The notes: a model not told the origin generated them from the letters alone. Positions 33,157 to 42,570 are shown, numbered from the stretch's first letter. The stretch is 64,000 nt of DNA from Streptomyces sp. PH10-H1 (GCF_030063355.1 NZ_JASISZ010000011.1:62001-126000); one strand, 5' to 3'. Numbers and translations are program-made.

Positions 33157-33960
33157 ATGACCCTGGACAACGACAACACGGTGGACGAGAACACGGCCGG
33201 GCGACCGGCGAGCAGCTGGGACCTGCGGGGCAAACGCATCCTCGTCACCGGCGGATCGCGCGGCATCGGACGCGGCATCGTGCTGGCCGCCGCACGGGCC
33301 GGAGCGCAGGTCATCACCTGCTACCGGCAGCCCGGTGAGGCGGTCACCACGCTGGAGGCGGAGCTGGCGGCCACCGGCGGCAAGCACCTGGTGGTGCGCG
33401 CCGACGCCACCAAGGAGGCGGACATCGCCGAGCTGGCCGATACGGTCGAGGCCCGCGTCGGCGGCCTGGACGCGGTGGTGAACAACGCCGGCACCTACGT
33501 CCCCACCCCGTACGCCGATCTGGACGCGGCCCAGTGGGCCGCCACGGTGGACGGCAACCTCACCGCGGCGCATCTCGTCATCCACCGCTCGCTCGGCCTG
33601 CTGGCCCCCGGCGCCTCGATCGTCAACATCGGCTCCACGGTGGCGTTCATCGGCATCGACGGCGGGGTGCACTACACGGCCGTCAAGGCCGCCCTGGTGG
33701 GAATGGGCCGCTCCCTCGCCCGCGAGCTGGGCTCCCGGGGCATCCGGGTCAACACCCTGTCGCCCGGCCGGATCGAGACCGAGGCGATGGACGATCTCCC
33801 GCCGCAGGTCGCCGCGTTCCAGCGGAAGATGTTCTCCTCCTTCACCGCGCTCGGCCGGCTCGGCACCGTCGAGGAGATCGCCGGGGCCGTGCTGTTCCTG
33901 GTGAGCGACCTCTCGACGTACATCACGGGACAGAACATCCACGTCGACGGCTGCGTGTGA
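33157..33960 (+). CDS. SDR family oxidoreductase, tandem copy 1
   Basis: A 267-residue SDR with TGGSRGIG, CYRQPGEAV in the cofactor-specificity loop, NNAGTYVPTPY and YTAVK in the catalytic helix. An Asp/Asn-rich leader of about 20 residues precedes the fold. It is a paralogue of the next gene: both share GIGRGIVLAAA, the CYRQ loop and the xxKMxSxxTxLGRLGTVxE segment near the end. It begins 1 nt after the FAD oxidase stop, so the two are coupled. Confidence 0.87.
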   Translation: MTLDNDNTVDENTAGRPASSWDLRGKRILVTGGSRGIGRGIVLAAARAGAQVITCYRQPGEAVTTLEAELAATGGKHLVVRADATKEADIAELADTVEARVGGLDAVVNNAGTYVPTPYADLDAAQWAATVDGNLTAAHLVIHRSLGLLAPGASIVNIGSTVAFIGIDGGVHYTAVKAALVGMGRSLARELGSRGIRVNTLSPGRIETEAMDDLPPQVAAFQRKMFSSFTALGRLGTVEEIAGAVLFLVSDLSTYITGQNIHVDGCV

Positions 33961-33991
33961 GCCCCGTCGGCACTGCGGAGGGACAGGGAAC

Positions 33992-34741
33992 GTGGGAATC
34001 GCGCTGACAGGCAGGAAAGTTCTCGTCACCGGCGGCACCCGGGGCATCGGCCGCGGCATCGTGCTGGCCGCCGCGGCGGCCGGAGCCGATGTGCTCACCT
34101 GCTACCGGCAGGAGGGGGAAGCGGTCGAGTCCCTCGTCAAGGCACTGGCCGAAACCGGGGGCGACCACCACGTGGTGCGCGCCGACGTGGGGGAGATCGC
34201 GGAGGTCGACCGGCTGGTCGGCGAGGCCAAGGAGCGCTTCGGCAGGCTCGACGGCGTCGTCAACAACGCCGGTGTCATCAGCCACGTCCCGTTCGGGGAA
34301 CTCCCCGCCGAGGAGTGGTCCCGGGTCCTCAACTCGCATGTGACGGCCGCGTACCGGGTGATCCAGCAGGCGCTGCCGCTGTTCGGCGAAGGCGCGTCCG
34401 TGGTCAACATCGGCGCGCGCGGGGCCGCGGCGGGCATCCCGCTGCGGGCGCACTACACGGCCGCCAAGGCCGCGATGATCGGGCTGTCCCGGTCCCTGGC
34501 CGTCGAGCTGGGCCCGCGCGGCATCCGCGTCAACGTCGTGGCGCCCGGCATCATCGAGACCGAGGCCTTCGCGGCGATGCCGCAGGAACGGGCCGACGGG
34601 ATGCGGAAGATGTACTCGCAGAAGACCTCGCTCGGCAGACTGGGAACCGTCCCGGAACTCGCGGGACCGGTGCTCTTCCTGCTCAGCGATCTGTCGTCGT
34701 ACCTCACCGGGGAGACGCTCAACGTCGACGGCGGCATCTGA
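33992..34741 (+). CDS. SDR family oxidoreductase, tandem copy 2
   Basis: A 249-residue SDR with TGGTRGIG, CYRQEGEAV, NNAGVISHVPFG and catalytic YTAAK. It is clearly related to the gene before it, and the shared CYRQ cofactor loop suggests the same cofactor choice. It starts at a GTG at 33992, 31 bp after the previous stop, with a GGGA-type ribosome site. Two ketoreductase-like SDRs in series behind an FAD oxidase suggest oxidation followed by selective reduction of one scaffold; that is inference. Confidence 0.86.
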   Translation: MGIALTGRKVLVTGGTRGIGRGIVLAAAAAGADVLTCYRQEGEAVESLVKALAETGGDHHVVRADVGEIAEVDRLVGEAKERFGRLDGVVNNAGVISHVPFGELPAEEWSRVLNSHVTAAYRVIQQALPLFGEGASVVNIGARGAAAGIPLRAHYTAAKAAMIGLSRSLAVELGPRGIRVNVVAPGIIETEAFAAMPQERADGMRKMYSQKTSLGRLGTVPELAGPVLFLLSDLSSYLTGETLNVDGGI

Positions 34742-34756
34742 CGGCGCACGCGCACA

Positions 34757-34803
34757 GCGAGGCCCCTGTCCGGCGCCCGGGGAGGGACCGGCAGGGGCCT
34801 CGC
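34757..34803. terminator. Bidirectional terminator hairpin
   Basis: GCGAGGCCCCTG and CAGGGGCCTCGC (12-bp perfect stem, 23-nt loop with internal pairing) lie between the convergent SDR and peptidase genes. Confidence 0.8.
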
Positions 34804-34827
34804 GCTCAGGGCCTGGCCCTCGGCGGG

Positions 34828-36255
34828 TCAGCCGCGCAGCAGGAAGGCGTACACCGCCTGGCGGCCGGCGTCACTGGTGGCGCGGCTCTGCACGGAGTGC
34901 GCCGCGCCGGGCACGATGACGACCTGGCCGAGCGGGGCCATCCGCGCCTCCTGGCGGAGCCATTCCAGCGGGGTGGACAGGTCCCGGTCGCCGCCGAGCA
35001 GCAGCACCGGCACCCGCGGCAGCTTCTGGCGGCGGGACGGAGCCGGCGGCACCGGCTCCCGCGGCCAGTCCAGGCAGGTGAGCATGGTGCCTTGACCGGT
35101 GGCGGTGGCCGGGTCGAAGGGCCAGGTCGAACCGGCGGTGAGATGGCGGCGTGCCCGTTCGAGAGCCGCGGCCCGGCCCGCCACCGGGGTGTCGGACGTG
35201 CCCCACGGATAACGCCAGTCGGCGCACAGCGCGCTGGCGTGCAGCCCCTGACTGAGCTGCTCCGCCGTGGCGCCCGACCCCTGGCGGGTGCCGTCGATGT
35301 ACCCCTGCAGGGTCTGCGGACGGCCGGCCGCCGCCAGGTGCAGCGCCTCGGGGATGCCCCGGTAGTCGGCGTCGACGAACTCGTAGGTGGTGAGCATGTC
35401 CAGGACGGCGGGGCCGTTGCGGTAGGTGCGCACCACCTGGGCGAGGTCCCGGGCCGGGTCGGTGGCGCAGCCGGTGGCCGCGCAGGCGCCGCGCAGCACC
35501 CGGGCGGTGGCCGTGAGCGTGGTCAGGTCCGGCAGGTCGTCGCCCTGCTGCGGCACCACGGAGTCCAGGACCAGCCGGTTCACCCGGTCCGGGTGCGCCA
35601 GCGCGTACCGTTCGGCGACGAACGTGCCGTATGAGACGCCGTCCAGGCTGATCCTGCGGGCACCGAGGGCCTGCCGCAGCAGGTCGAGGTCGCCGACGGT
35701 GGCGGCGGTGCTGTAGAAGCGCCGGTCGGGGCCGATGGCGGCGGCGCAGTCGGTGACGGCCTTCGGGGTGGGCGGCGTCAGATCGGACGATCCCATCTCC
35801 GCCTGTAGTTCCGGGCACTGGAGCGCGCCCGCGCCGGTGCCCCGCTGGTCGATCATGACCATCCGGTACTGGCCGAGTACGGGTGCCAGTTTGCCCGCGA
35901 GCTTGGTCATGAAGGGCACGCCCGGCTGGCCGGGGCCTCCGGTGAGGAAGACCAGATCGCCCTTGGGCGCATGGGTGTTACCGGTCATGGCCACGCTGAG
36001 CGCGAGGGTGCCGGGTGTGCGTCCGGCGTGGTCCAGCGGGACCTTGAGCGTGGCGCAGGTGAAGCTCTCCTGCCCCGGACAGGGCGCCGCCCCGGTGAGT
36101 CGGCCGGCGTGAGGGGACGCGGCGTCCCGCGCACCCGCCGGGCCGGCGGCGGGAGCGGGAGCCGCCCCCGCCGTCAGCACACCGGCGGCGGCCAGGGCCA
36201 CCATCCCCGTCAGCGCCCGTCTGCGGACCCGTACTGCGACCATGAACGTCCCCAT
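34828..36255 (-). CDS. Secreted TAP-type alpha/beta-hydrolase peptidase
   Basis: A 475-residue exported hydrolase of the tripeptidyl aminopeptidase/SlpD-SlpE type. The signal peptide is RRRALTGMVALAAAGVLTAGAAPAPAAG. The oxyanion loop is LTGGPGQPG, the nucleophile elbow is GVSYGT, the acid is Asp in LLLGGDRDLSTP and the histidine is in VPGAAHSVQ. The TAP C-terminal domain after about residue 370 carries the last two catalytic residues. Such enzymes trim tripeptides from secreted proteins or clip mycelial proteins. The Cys residues (CPGQESFTC, CAATGC) suit extracellular disulfides. Confidence 0.9.
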   Translation of the reverse strand: MGTFMVAVRVRRRALTGMVALAAAGVLTAGAAPAPAAGPAGARDAASPHAGRLTGAAPCPGQESFTCATLKVPLDHAGRTPGTLALSVAMTGNTHAPKGDLVFLTGGPGQPGVPFMTKLAGKLAPVLGQYRMVMIDQRGTGAGALQCPELQAEMGSSDLTPPTPKAVTDCAAAIGPDRRFYSTAATVGDLDLLRQALGARRISLDGVSYGTFVAERYALAHPDRVNRLVLDSVVPQQGDDLPDLTTLTATARVLRGACAATGCATDPARDLAQVVRTYRNGPAVLDMLTTYEFVDADYRGIPEALHLAAAGRPQTLQGYIDGTRQGSGATAEQLSQGLHASALCADWRYPWGTSDTPVAGRAAALERARRHLTAGSTWPFDPATATGQGTMLTCLDWPREPVPPAPSRRQKLPRVPVLLLGGDRDLSTPLEWLRQEARMAPLGQVVIVPGAAHSVQSRATSDAGRQAVYAFLLRG

Positions 36256-36444
36256 TCCCCGTTGTGGTTACCCGGCTGTGGCTGCCCGGCTGAACGGGGG
36301 CGCGCCGGCGGACTCCCCCGTCAAGTCCGGCGGCGCGCTCCCACACATCACAGGCTGGTACCGGGGACCGCCGCACCGCGAGGTTTTGTGCCAGGATTCG
36401 ATCAGGTTCAAAGGGTGAGGGGGCCGGGCCCCCCGGGGGAGACC

Positions 36445-37440
36445 ATGATCCGACTGGCAGTGGACGCCGCGGGGCTGGCCAGGTCGCGGTTCGCCGTCTC
36501 CCCGCTGCACGAAGCGGCCGGCACCTTGATGCCGTGGGGACTGCGGGGGCCGCTCAGCGCGGATCTGTGGGTGTCCCGGGCCCGGCGAGTGCTGCGCCGG
36601 GAGGACCTGCCGCTGCTGACGGCGCTCGCGGTGGACCGGGCCGGATATCTGCCGGACTTCCTCACACCCTATCCGCGCACCCCCTCCCCCGAAATCGCGG
36701 ACGAGCTGGAGCAGGTGCGGGCCACGCCGCCCGAGCGGGTCGCCGCCGAGCTGGCGGCGCTGCGCGCGGGCCGCCCGGAGAGCGGGCTGGAGGGACGCGA
36801 ACTGCCGGACGTGGTGCGCACGGCGCTGGAGCGCGGCGGCCGGTACCTGGCGCAGCGCGCCGCGGAGGAACTGGGCCGCTACTGGGACAGCGCCTTCGCA
36901 CCGCACTGGCCGCAGGCCCGGGCGGTCCTGGAGGCGGAGGTCGACCGGCGCGCGCTGACCCTGGCACGCTACGGCGCCGCCCGCCTCTTCGACTCCCTGC
37001 ACCCGTCGATCCGCTGGGACGGCGGCACCCTCCAATTGGAGAGCCGCTTCGAGGTGAACCTCACCGTGCCGATGGTGCTGCTCATTCCGTCGCTGGTGGC
37101 CTACGCGGTCGGCGTGTCCGTCGACCCGGTCCGCGACGGCCCCCGCCGACCCCCGGCGCTGGTGTATCCGGCGCGGCCGCCGACGGCGCCCGAGGCGCCT
37201 CCCAGCGCGGAACTGGCGCGGCTGCTGGGACCGACCCGGGCCGATCTGCTCGCCTCGCTCGACCGGCCGTCGACCACCACCGCGCTGGCCTCCACCCGGT
37301 TCCTCAGCCCGGCGACCGTCTCGTACCACCTGGGGGTCCTGCGCCGGGCCGGTCTGGTCAGCAGCACCCGCGCGGGCCGCGAGGTGCTGTATCTGCGCAC
37401 GCCCCAGGGCGGGCGCCTGCTGTCCTCCGCGCCGGAGTAG
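36445..37440 (+). CDS. ArsR-like winged-helix regulator with long N-terminal domain
   Basis: A 331-residue regulator of the large ArsR-related type (DUF5937-like) common in Streptomyces. The N-terminal 230 residues are mixed helical (RSRFAVSPLHEAAGTLMPW at the start), and the DNA-binding domain is at the C-terminus: LLASLDRPSTTTALASTRFL, SPATVSYHLGVLRRAGLVSS, TRAGREVLYLRTPQG. GGGGGAGA precedes the ATG. It is divergent from the secreted peptidase and convergent with a conserved hypothetical gene. The signal and targets are unknown. Confidence 0.83.
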   Translation: MIRLAVDAAGLARSRFAVSPLHEAAGTLMPWGLRGPLSADLWVSRARRVLRREDLPLLTALAVDRAGYLPDFLTPYPRTPSPEIADELEQVRATPPERVAAELAALRAGRPESGLEGRELPDVVRTALERGGRYLAQRAAEELGRYWDSAFAPHWPQARAVLEAEVDRRALTLARYGAARLFDSLHPSIRWDGGTLQLESRFEVNLTVPMVLLIPSLVAYAVGVSVDPVRDGPRRPPALVYPARPPTAPEAPPSAELARLLGPTRADLLASLDRPSTTTALASTRFLSPATVSYHLGVLRRAGLVSSTRAGREVLYLRTPQGGRLLSSAPE

Positions 37441-37448
37441 CCGGGCTG

Positions 37449-38315
37449 TCAGCCCCGATTCCCCGGCGTTCCGTCGTCCGGGGCGGTGAGCAGGCCCAGG
37501 GTGGTCAGATCGTCCACTGGCTCATGGACGCTGCAGGAGCCGACGGAGGTGAAGGTGGAGCGCACCCGCGCGACACCGTCCGCGCCCAGCGCGGCGACGC
37601 GGTCCCGGACCGGTCCGGCCGACCGCTCGGCCAGCAGCGCGGCCACCGCGTCGCGCTCCGCGCCGTCCAGGGCCGCTTCGGTGGCCAGCAGGACGTTGAG
37701 GAAGCCGTGGTGCTCGAATCCGGTCACCGGATCGGTGTGCCGCAGGGCGTGGTGCAATCCCGCGGTGCACTTGAAGGCGAGTCCGCGCCGGGCGCAGATG
37801 ATGAGTGCCGCGGCCAGTTCGCGCTCGCCGGGAAACGCCGTGGCGACCGTGCCGCCGGTGCGCAGTTTGGCGTGGTGGCGGCTTGCCGCGATGGCGTCGG
37901 CCACCTCGGCGCCGAAGGCGCCGCGCGGAACCTCCACATGGGCGGTGACCTCCGGGGGCAGTTCCCGGTCGAGGACGGTGAGCGTGTCGCCGACCGAGGG
38001 GCCGTCGGGGAGGGCGATCTCCACGGCCGCCAGCCGGACGGCGGGCAGCTTCGCCAGCGCGTCCAGCGCGGGCGGCAGGGCCGGGGCGCCGACGGGCACG
38101 GTCAGGCTGATGTCGAGGGCGTGGCCGTCCGGGACCGCGGCCAGGGCCGCCGCGAGCTCGCCGAGCCGCGGGGCGGGGAAGACGAAGGGGCCGACGAGGT
38201 CCGCGAACCACGCCGTCCGGTAGCCGAGGTGCGCGGGCAGCGCTCGCGGCAGCGGCACATCGCCGGGCGGGAACAGCGCGGCGTCGTCGATCAGTCCGGA
38301 CCAGGCGGTGTTCAT
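37449..38315 (-). CDS. Conserved protein of unknown function
   Basis: A 288-residue soluble protein that I cannot assign. It starts SGLIDDAALFPPGDVPLPRAL and contains GPFVFPAPRLGELAAAL, LRTGGTVATAFPGERELAAAL and CARRGLAFKCTAGLHHALRH. The alternation of helices with strands such as VRLAAVEIALP and VTAHVEVP would suit a TIM-barrel enzyme, and the KCTAGLHH segment looks like a conserved active-site-like stretch. It stands alone, convergent with the ArsR-like regulator, and is preceded by the S53 gene's terminator. An ATG at 38387 is rejected because it would read through that terminator. Confidence 0.7.
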   Translation of the reverse strand: MNTAWSGLIDDAALFPPGDVPLPRALPAHLGYRTAWFADLVGPFVFPAPRLGELAAALAAVPDGHALDISLTVPVGAPALPPALDALAKLPAVRLAAVEIALPDGPSVGDTLTVLDRELPPEVTAHVEVPRGAFGAEVADAIAASRHHAKLRTGGTVATAFPGERELAAALIICARRGLAFKCTAGLHHALRHTDPVTGFEHHGFLNVLLATEAALDGAERDAVAALLAERSAGPVRDRVAALGADGVARVRSTFTSVGSCSVHEPVDDLTTLGLLTAPDDGTPGNRG

Positions 38316-38353
38316 GAAGCGGCCTTCCCTTGGGGAGGCGCTGCCGCCACCCG

Positions 38354-38388
38354 CGTGGAGGGGACCGGTTCGTCCGGTCCCCTCCACG
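38354..38388. terminator. Terminator of the S53 peptidase gene
   Basis: CGTGGAGGGGACCGG and its complement form a perfect 15-bp stem with a TTCGT loop, 27 bp beyond the S53 stop on the minus strand. Confidence 0.85.
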
Positions 38389-38415
38389 GATCTCAGCGGT
38401 TCAGCTCACCTTTCG

Positions 38416-41400
38416 TCAATCCTTCAGGAGATTGAAGTTGCTGGTGGTGACCGCTCCCTTCTTGATCTTCACGGTCGTCGAGGTCGGCTGGTAGCCGTCC
38501 TTGGCGATGATCAGGGTGAGCGGGTTGTTGCGGACGTCGAGCCACAGGGCGTAGGTGCCGTCCGTGCCCGTCTTGAGGGTGTAATGCGTCGCCCAGGTGT
38601 TGATCTGGACGGTCGCGCCCGCCAGCGGCGCGGTGCCGCCGCTTCCATTGCTGCCGGTCACCGTGCCGGTGATCTTCCCCCAGGTGGCCGGGGGCTTGAC
38701 GGTGAAGGTGACGCCTATCGGGTCCAGCCGGTAGGGGGTGTCAGTGGTCAGGGACAGCGAGGCATGGAAGGTGCCGGGCTGGGTGACCTCCGGAACCGAG
38801 GCGTCCAGCGTGACGGTGAAGCTGACCGTCGCGCCGGGCTGCACGGTGAGCTTGGTCGCGCTCTCGCTCAGCCAGCTGACGTCCGCGCTGTCCAACTGGT
38901 CGTAGCCCGGGAGCAGTTCGGCCGTCTTGACGGGCGTCTGGCCCGCCAGACCGCCGACCGCGTAGAACCCGGGTCCTCCGCCGCCGCGGTAGACGGAGGC
39001 GTTGGCGTTGGGCAGTGCGCTCCAGGTGTTGCCGGCCGGGTTGTAGGCCCACGCCTGGTTGGTGATGGCCGCCCCGCTGTTGATGGCGCCGCCGGCGATC
39101 AGCAGCAGACCGTTGGCGGAGGTGTACGACGTGCCCCACTGGTCGGTGGGCTGGTCCGCGATCGGCGACCAGGCATCGGTGGCGGGGTCGTACACGTAGC
39201 CGTGCTTGACGGTGCCCGCGTCGCTGGTGCCGCCGGAGCAGTACAGCTTGCCGCTGATGGCGCCGCACGCCTCCCAGGCGATGGCCTCGGGATAGGCGGC
39301 CGCGGCGGACCAGCTGTCGGACGACGGGTTGTAGACGGACACATCGGTCTTGCCGCAGGCGGTCGCGGTGCAGCCGCCGACGGCGTACAGCTTGTTGTTC
39401 ACCACGGCGCTGCCCGAGCCGGCGTACGGCTTGGGAGTCGCGGCCCCGGTGGACCAGGAGTTGGACGCGGTGTCGTAGATCTCCAGCTTGGCGTCGGGCG
39501 CACCGGACGCTCCCCACCCGCCCGCGATGTAGAACTTGCCGCCGATGATGCCGCGGGCGGGTGCCTCACGGGTGTCGGCGGCCGAGGCCTGCTTCGTCCA
39601 GGTGCCGGAGCTCGTGGAGTAGGCGTAAAGATCACTGGTGTCGGCGGCCCCGGTGAAGCCGAAGCCGGAGTAGACGGTGCCGTTGTACACCCCGACCGCG
39701 TTGTCGCCCACCGGCACCGGCAGGTCGGCGACCGACTGCCAGGCGGTGCCGGCCGCGCCCTGTGCCGCGGGGGTGACCCGCGGCGCCTTGGCCGGCTTGA
39801 GGGAGAGCGGGGAGTAGCTGCCCTTGATCAGGTTCAGCGGGGCGCCGCCGGACTTCGCGATGACGAAGTCGCCCGCGGTCTCACCGACGTCCAGGGTGGC
39901 CGGAGCGGTGCCGGTGTTCTTCACCGTCACCTTCTGGGTGGCGCTTCCGGCCCAGGGCGCCGTCTTGCTGATGGCGCCGGGAGTGACCTGGAGCCGCCCC
40001 GCGTTGAGGGCGATGTCGGTCTGGACGGTACCGTCCGGCGGCACGTTCGCGGTGGCGGTGGCCTTGCTGTAACCGGCGGCCGCGGCGGCGAACGGGTGCT
40101 TGCCCGTCAGGTGCGAGAAGACCCAGTAGAAGCCGTCACCGACACCCGGGTCGTCCGGGGTCGCCGCGGTCGTGGTCTTCTCCGCGGGGGCGTCGACGCT
40201 GGAGACCGTCGCCCCGTTGACCCCGGTGTGGGTGTTGGCGTCCGTCACGTTGCCCACCACGAGGCCGCCGGGGACCGGGTCGTAGGAACGCTGGCCGACG
40301 AAGACGTTGTCCAGCTCCCACCAGTAGGCCCAGGTGCCGGAGTAGTGGAAGCGCAGCCTGACGTCGCTCTTGCCCGTGTAGGCGGTCAGCGGCAGGTCGA
40401 TGTGCTGGGGACCGAGGAGCGAGGTCGTCGTCTGGTGCCACAGGGTGGTCCAGGTGGTCCCGCCGTCGGCGCTCACATCCACGTCGGCGGCCGAGTTCGA
40501 GTATCCCTTGTACTCGGTGTCGAAGCCGACCACCGGGCTGGTCTTCCCCGTCAGGTCGAACGACGGGGAGAGCAGCCGGCTGTCCTGGTGCTTGCCGCTG
40601 CCGATGTGGTCGCTGTCGATCATGGCGAAGCCGCCGGTGCCGCCGGTCTTGTTGGTGCGCTTGCCGGCGTCGTCGAAGCCCCAGCCGCCGGTCGTACCGT
40701 CGGCGTTGGTCACGCTCCAGCCCGCGGGCGCGGAGGTGGTGGAGTCGAACGGCTCCGTCGGTCCTGACAGGTGAACGGCGTAGCCGGGAGCCTGCGCGGC
40801 GATCGCGTCCACCGGGACGGCGACGTTCACGGTCTGGTCGGCCGTGCCGACCGCGACGACCTTGTCCACGGACTTGTAGCCGGTGTAGGCCGCGCTGATG
40901 TGCAGGGTGTAGGACACACCCTGAGGAAGCGTCAGATGGTAGGCGCCGGTGGCCGGGTCGGTGAACACCGGGCCGCCCGGGACACCGTCCGCGGTGATCT
41001 TCGCGTAGAGCGGCCAGCCGTGGCCGGAGCCATCGGTGACCTTGCCGGAGACGGTCTGCCGGGGCACGGCGTCCAGCGCGAACGCCTGGGTGACGGTGCC
41101 GCCGTCGGTGAGGACGACGCCGGCTGCGGTCTTCGTGGCGTAGCCGTAGGCGCTCGCCGTCACGTCGTAACTGCCGGGCGGGACATCGAGCTTGTAGGCG
41201 CCGGCCGCATCGCTGACGGCGCTGTGGTCACCGGCCTTGACCTGCGCTCCGGCCAGTGGCGCGCCGGTGGCGTGGTCGGTGACCGTGCCGGAGATCACGC
41301 CGTGCGGGCCGCTGCGGAAGGCGTCGAGGCCGTTGGGGGTACCGAGACCGGTCGGGCCGTCGTAGCCGGTTCCGGCGGTGCACAGGTACGCCGGCGTGCA

Positions 41401-42570
41401 GGTGCCGTTGTTGCCCGTGGTGACGTCGTTGAGCGAACCGGCCTTGGCGTACGGGTAGGCGTTCGGGTACGTTCCCGCGCCGGGGGTGCCGGCGGCGGCG
41501 TACACGCCCGCGATGATCGGCGAGGCGGCGCTGGTGCCGCCGTACACCGCCCAGCCGGAGCCTCCGTAGGTCTGGTAGACCGCGACACCGGTCAGGGGGT
41601 CGGAGACCGCCGAGACGTCGGCCACCGCGCGCTTGCCGCAGGGCGTGTCCGTCTGGAAGGCCGGCTTGGGCTCATAAGCCGAGCAGCCGGAACCGGGGCC
41701 GCCGTACGAGTTGTGCCACACCGACTCCGACCAGCCGCGCCCGCCGGCGGTGTCCCTGGCCAGCGCCGTACCGCCGACGGCGGTCACATACGGAGAGGCC
41801 GCCGGATAGCTGACGCCGTAGTCGCTGTCCCCCGAGGAGGCCACGATGGCCACGCCCGGGTGGTTGTAGTACGGGTCCATGGTGGTGGCTTCCGACGGGT
41901 CCTCGCCGCTGCCGGGCGTCGAGTTGTAGCCGGTGCCATAGGAGTTGGAGACGTACTTGGCGCCCAGCGTGACCGCCTGGTCCACCGCGGCGCCCAGGTT
42001 CTGGAAGCTGGGATCGTCGGCCTCGACCAGCAGGATGTGGGCGTTGGGGGCGGCGGCGGACACCATGTCGACGTCCAGCGCTATCTCACCCGCCCAGCCG
42101 GTGTTCGGGGCGGGATAGTCGGTGCCGCCGCGCTGACTGACCTTCTTGAAGCAGCCGTTGGCGGTGGTGCAGGCCGGGAGTCCGTACTGCGCCCGGTAGA
42201 TCGCGAGATCGGCTTCCGCGCTGGGGTTGTCGTAGGCGTCGACGATGGCCACGGTCTGGCCCGCTCCGCCGTCCGCGGGCAGGGCGTACGCGCTCTGCAG
42301 GTCCCCCGGGCCGAAGCCGTTGGGGGTCGCGGCGTGCACGCCGACGGTGCCGGGGATATCGGTGCGGCGCAGCGCGAAGCAGCTGAAATGACCGGGTTTG
42401 GCCGCGCCGCACTGGGCCGTGACATCGGGCCGGGCGGAGGGGGCGGCCGCCGCCGTCGCGGCGGCGGGCAGTTGGAGGCCGAGCAGGGCGACGGTGGCAG
42501 ATGCGGCAGCGGCGATCACCGATGCGGCGCCTCTGCGTCTTCCGGGCCGCCGCTGTATGGGTATACGCAA
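38416..42570 (-). CDS. Giant secreted S53 (sedolisin-type) peptidase with Kelch and carboxypeptidase-regulatory-like modules
   Basis: A 1384-residue exported protein. An Arg-rich twin-arginine-like start and hydrophobic stretch (AAAASATVALLGLQLPAAATA) form the signal. The S53 domain covers about residues 50-385: Glu162 and Asp166 in GEIALDVDM and Ser347 in YGGTSAASPI are the catalytic residues. The usual inhibitory pro-domain of about 150-180 residues is absent. Carboxypeptidase-regulatory-like beta modules follow (about 388-470, 475-560), then a jelly-roll-like region (about 575-735), another such module, a spacer, a Kelch-type propeller (about 985-1240, repeats of YxxxSxTWT and GGKFYIAGG), and a final regulatory-like module. 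I chose the TTG at 42570 because CAGGAG lies 7 nt upstream; the open frame to 42708 has no ribosome site. A LuxR-type regulator lies behind it on the same strand. Confidence 0.87.
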   Translation of the reverse strand: MRIPIQRRPGRRRGAASVIAAAASATVALLGLQLPAAATAAAAPSARPDVTAQCGAAKPGHFSCFALRRTDIPGTVGVHAATPNGFGPGDLQSAYALPADGGAGQTVAIVDAYDNPSAEADLAIYRAQYGLPACTTANGCFKKVSQRGGTDYPAPNTGWAGEIALDVDMVSAAAPNAHILLVEADDPSFQNLGAAVDQAVTLGAKYVSNSYGTGYNSTPGSGEDPSEATTMDPYYNHPGVAIVASSGDSDYGVSYPAASPYVTAVGGTALARDTAGGRGWSESVWHNSYGGPGSGCSAYEPKPAFQTDTPCGKRAVADVSAVSDPLTGVAVYQTYGGSGWAVYGGTSAASPIIAGVYAAAGTPGAGTYPNAYPYAKAGSLNDVTTGNNGTCTPAYLCTAGTGYDGPTGLGTPNGLDAFRSGPHGVISGTVTDHATGAPLAGAQVKAGDHSAVSDAAGAYKLDVPPGSYDVTASAYGYATKTAAGVVLTDGGTVTQAFALDAVPRQTVSGKVTDGSGHGWPLYAKITADGVPGGPVFTDPATGAYHLTLPQGVSYTLHISAAYTGYKSVDKVVAVGTADQTVNVAVPVDAIAAQAPGYAVHLSGPTEPFDSTTSAPAGWSVTNADGTTGGWGFDDAGKRTNKTGGTGGFAMIDSDHIGSGKHQDSRLLSPSFDLTGKTSPVVGFDTEYKGYSNSAADVDVSADGGTTWTTLWHQTTTSLLGPQHIDLPLTAYTGKSDVRLRFHYSGTWAYWWELDNVFVGQRSYDPVPGGLVVGNVTDANTHTGVNGATVSSVDAPAEKTTTAATPDDPGVGDGFYWVFSHLTGKHPFAAAAAGYSKATATANVPPDGTVQTDIALNAGRLQVTPGAISKTAPWAGSATQKVTVKNTGTAPATLDVGETAGDFVIAKSGGAPLNLIKGSYSPLSLKPAKAPRVTPAAQGAAGTAWQSVADLPVPVGDNAVGVYNGTVYSGFGFTGAADTSDLYAYSTSSGTWTKQASAADTREAPARGIIGGKFYIAGGWGASGAPDAKLEIYDTASNSWSTGAATPKPYAGSGSAVVNNKLYAVGGCTATACGKTDVSVYNPSSDSWSAAAAYPEAIAWEACGAISGKLYCSGGTSDAGTVKHGYVYDPATDAWSPIADQPTDQWGTSYTSANGLLLIAGGAINSGAAITNQAWAYNPAGNTWSALPNANASVYRGGGGPGFYAVGGLAGQTPVKTAELLPGYDQLDSADVSWLSESATKLTVQPGATVSFTVTLDASVPEVTQPGTFHASLSLTTDTPYRLDPIGVTFTVKPPATWGKITGTVTGSNGSGGTAPLAGATVQINTWATHYTLKTGTDGTYALWLDVRNNPLTLIIAKDGYQPTSTTVKIKKGAVTTSNFNLLKD

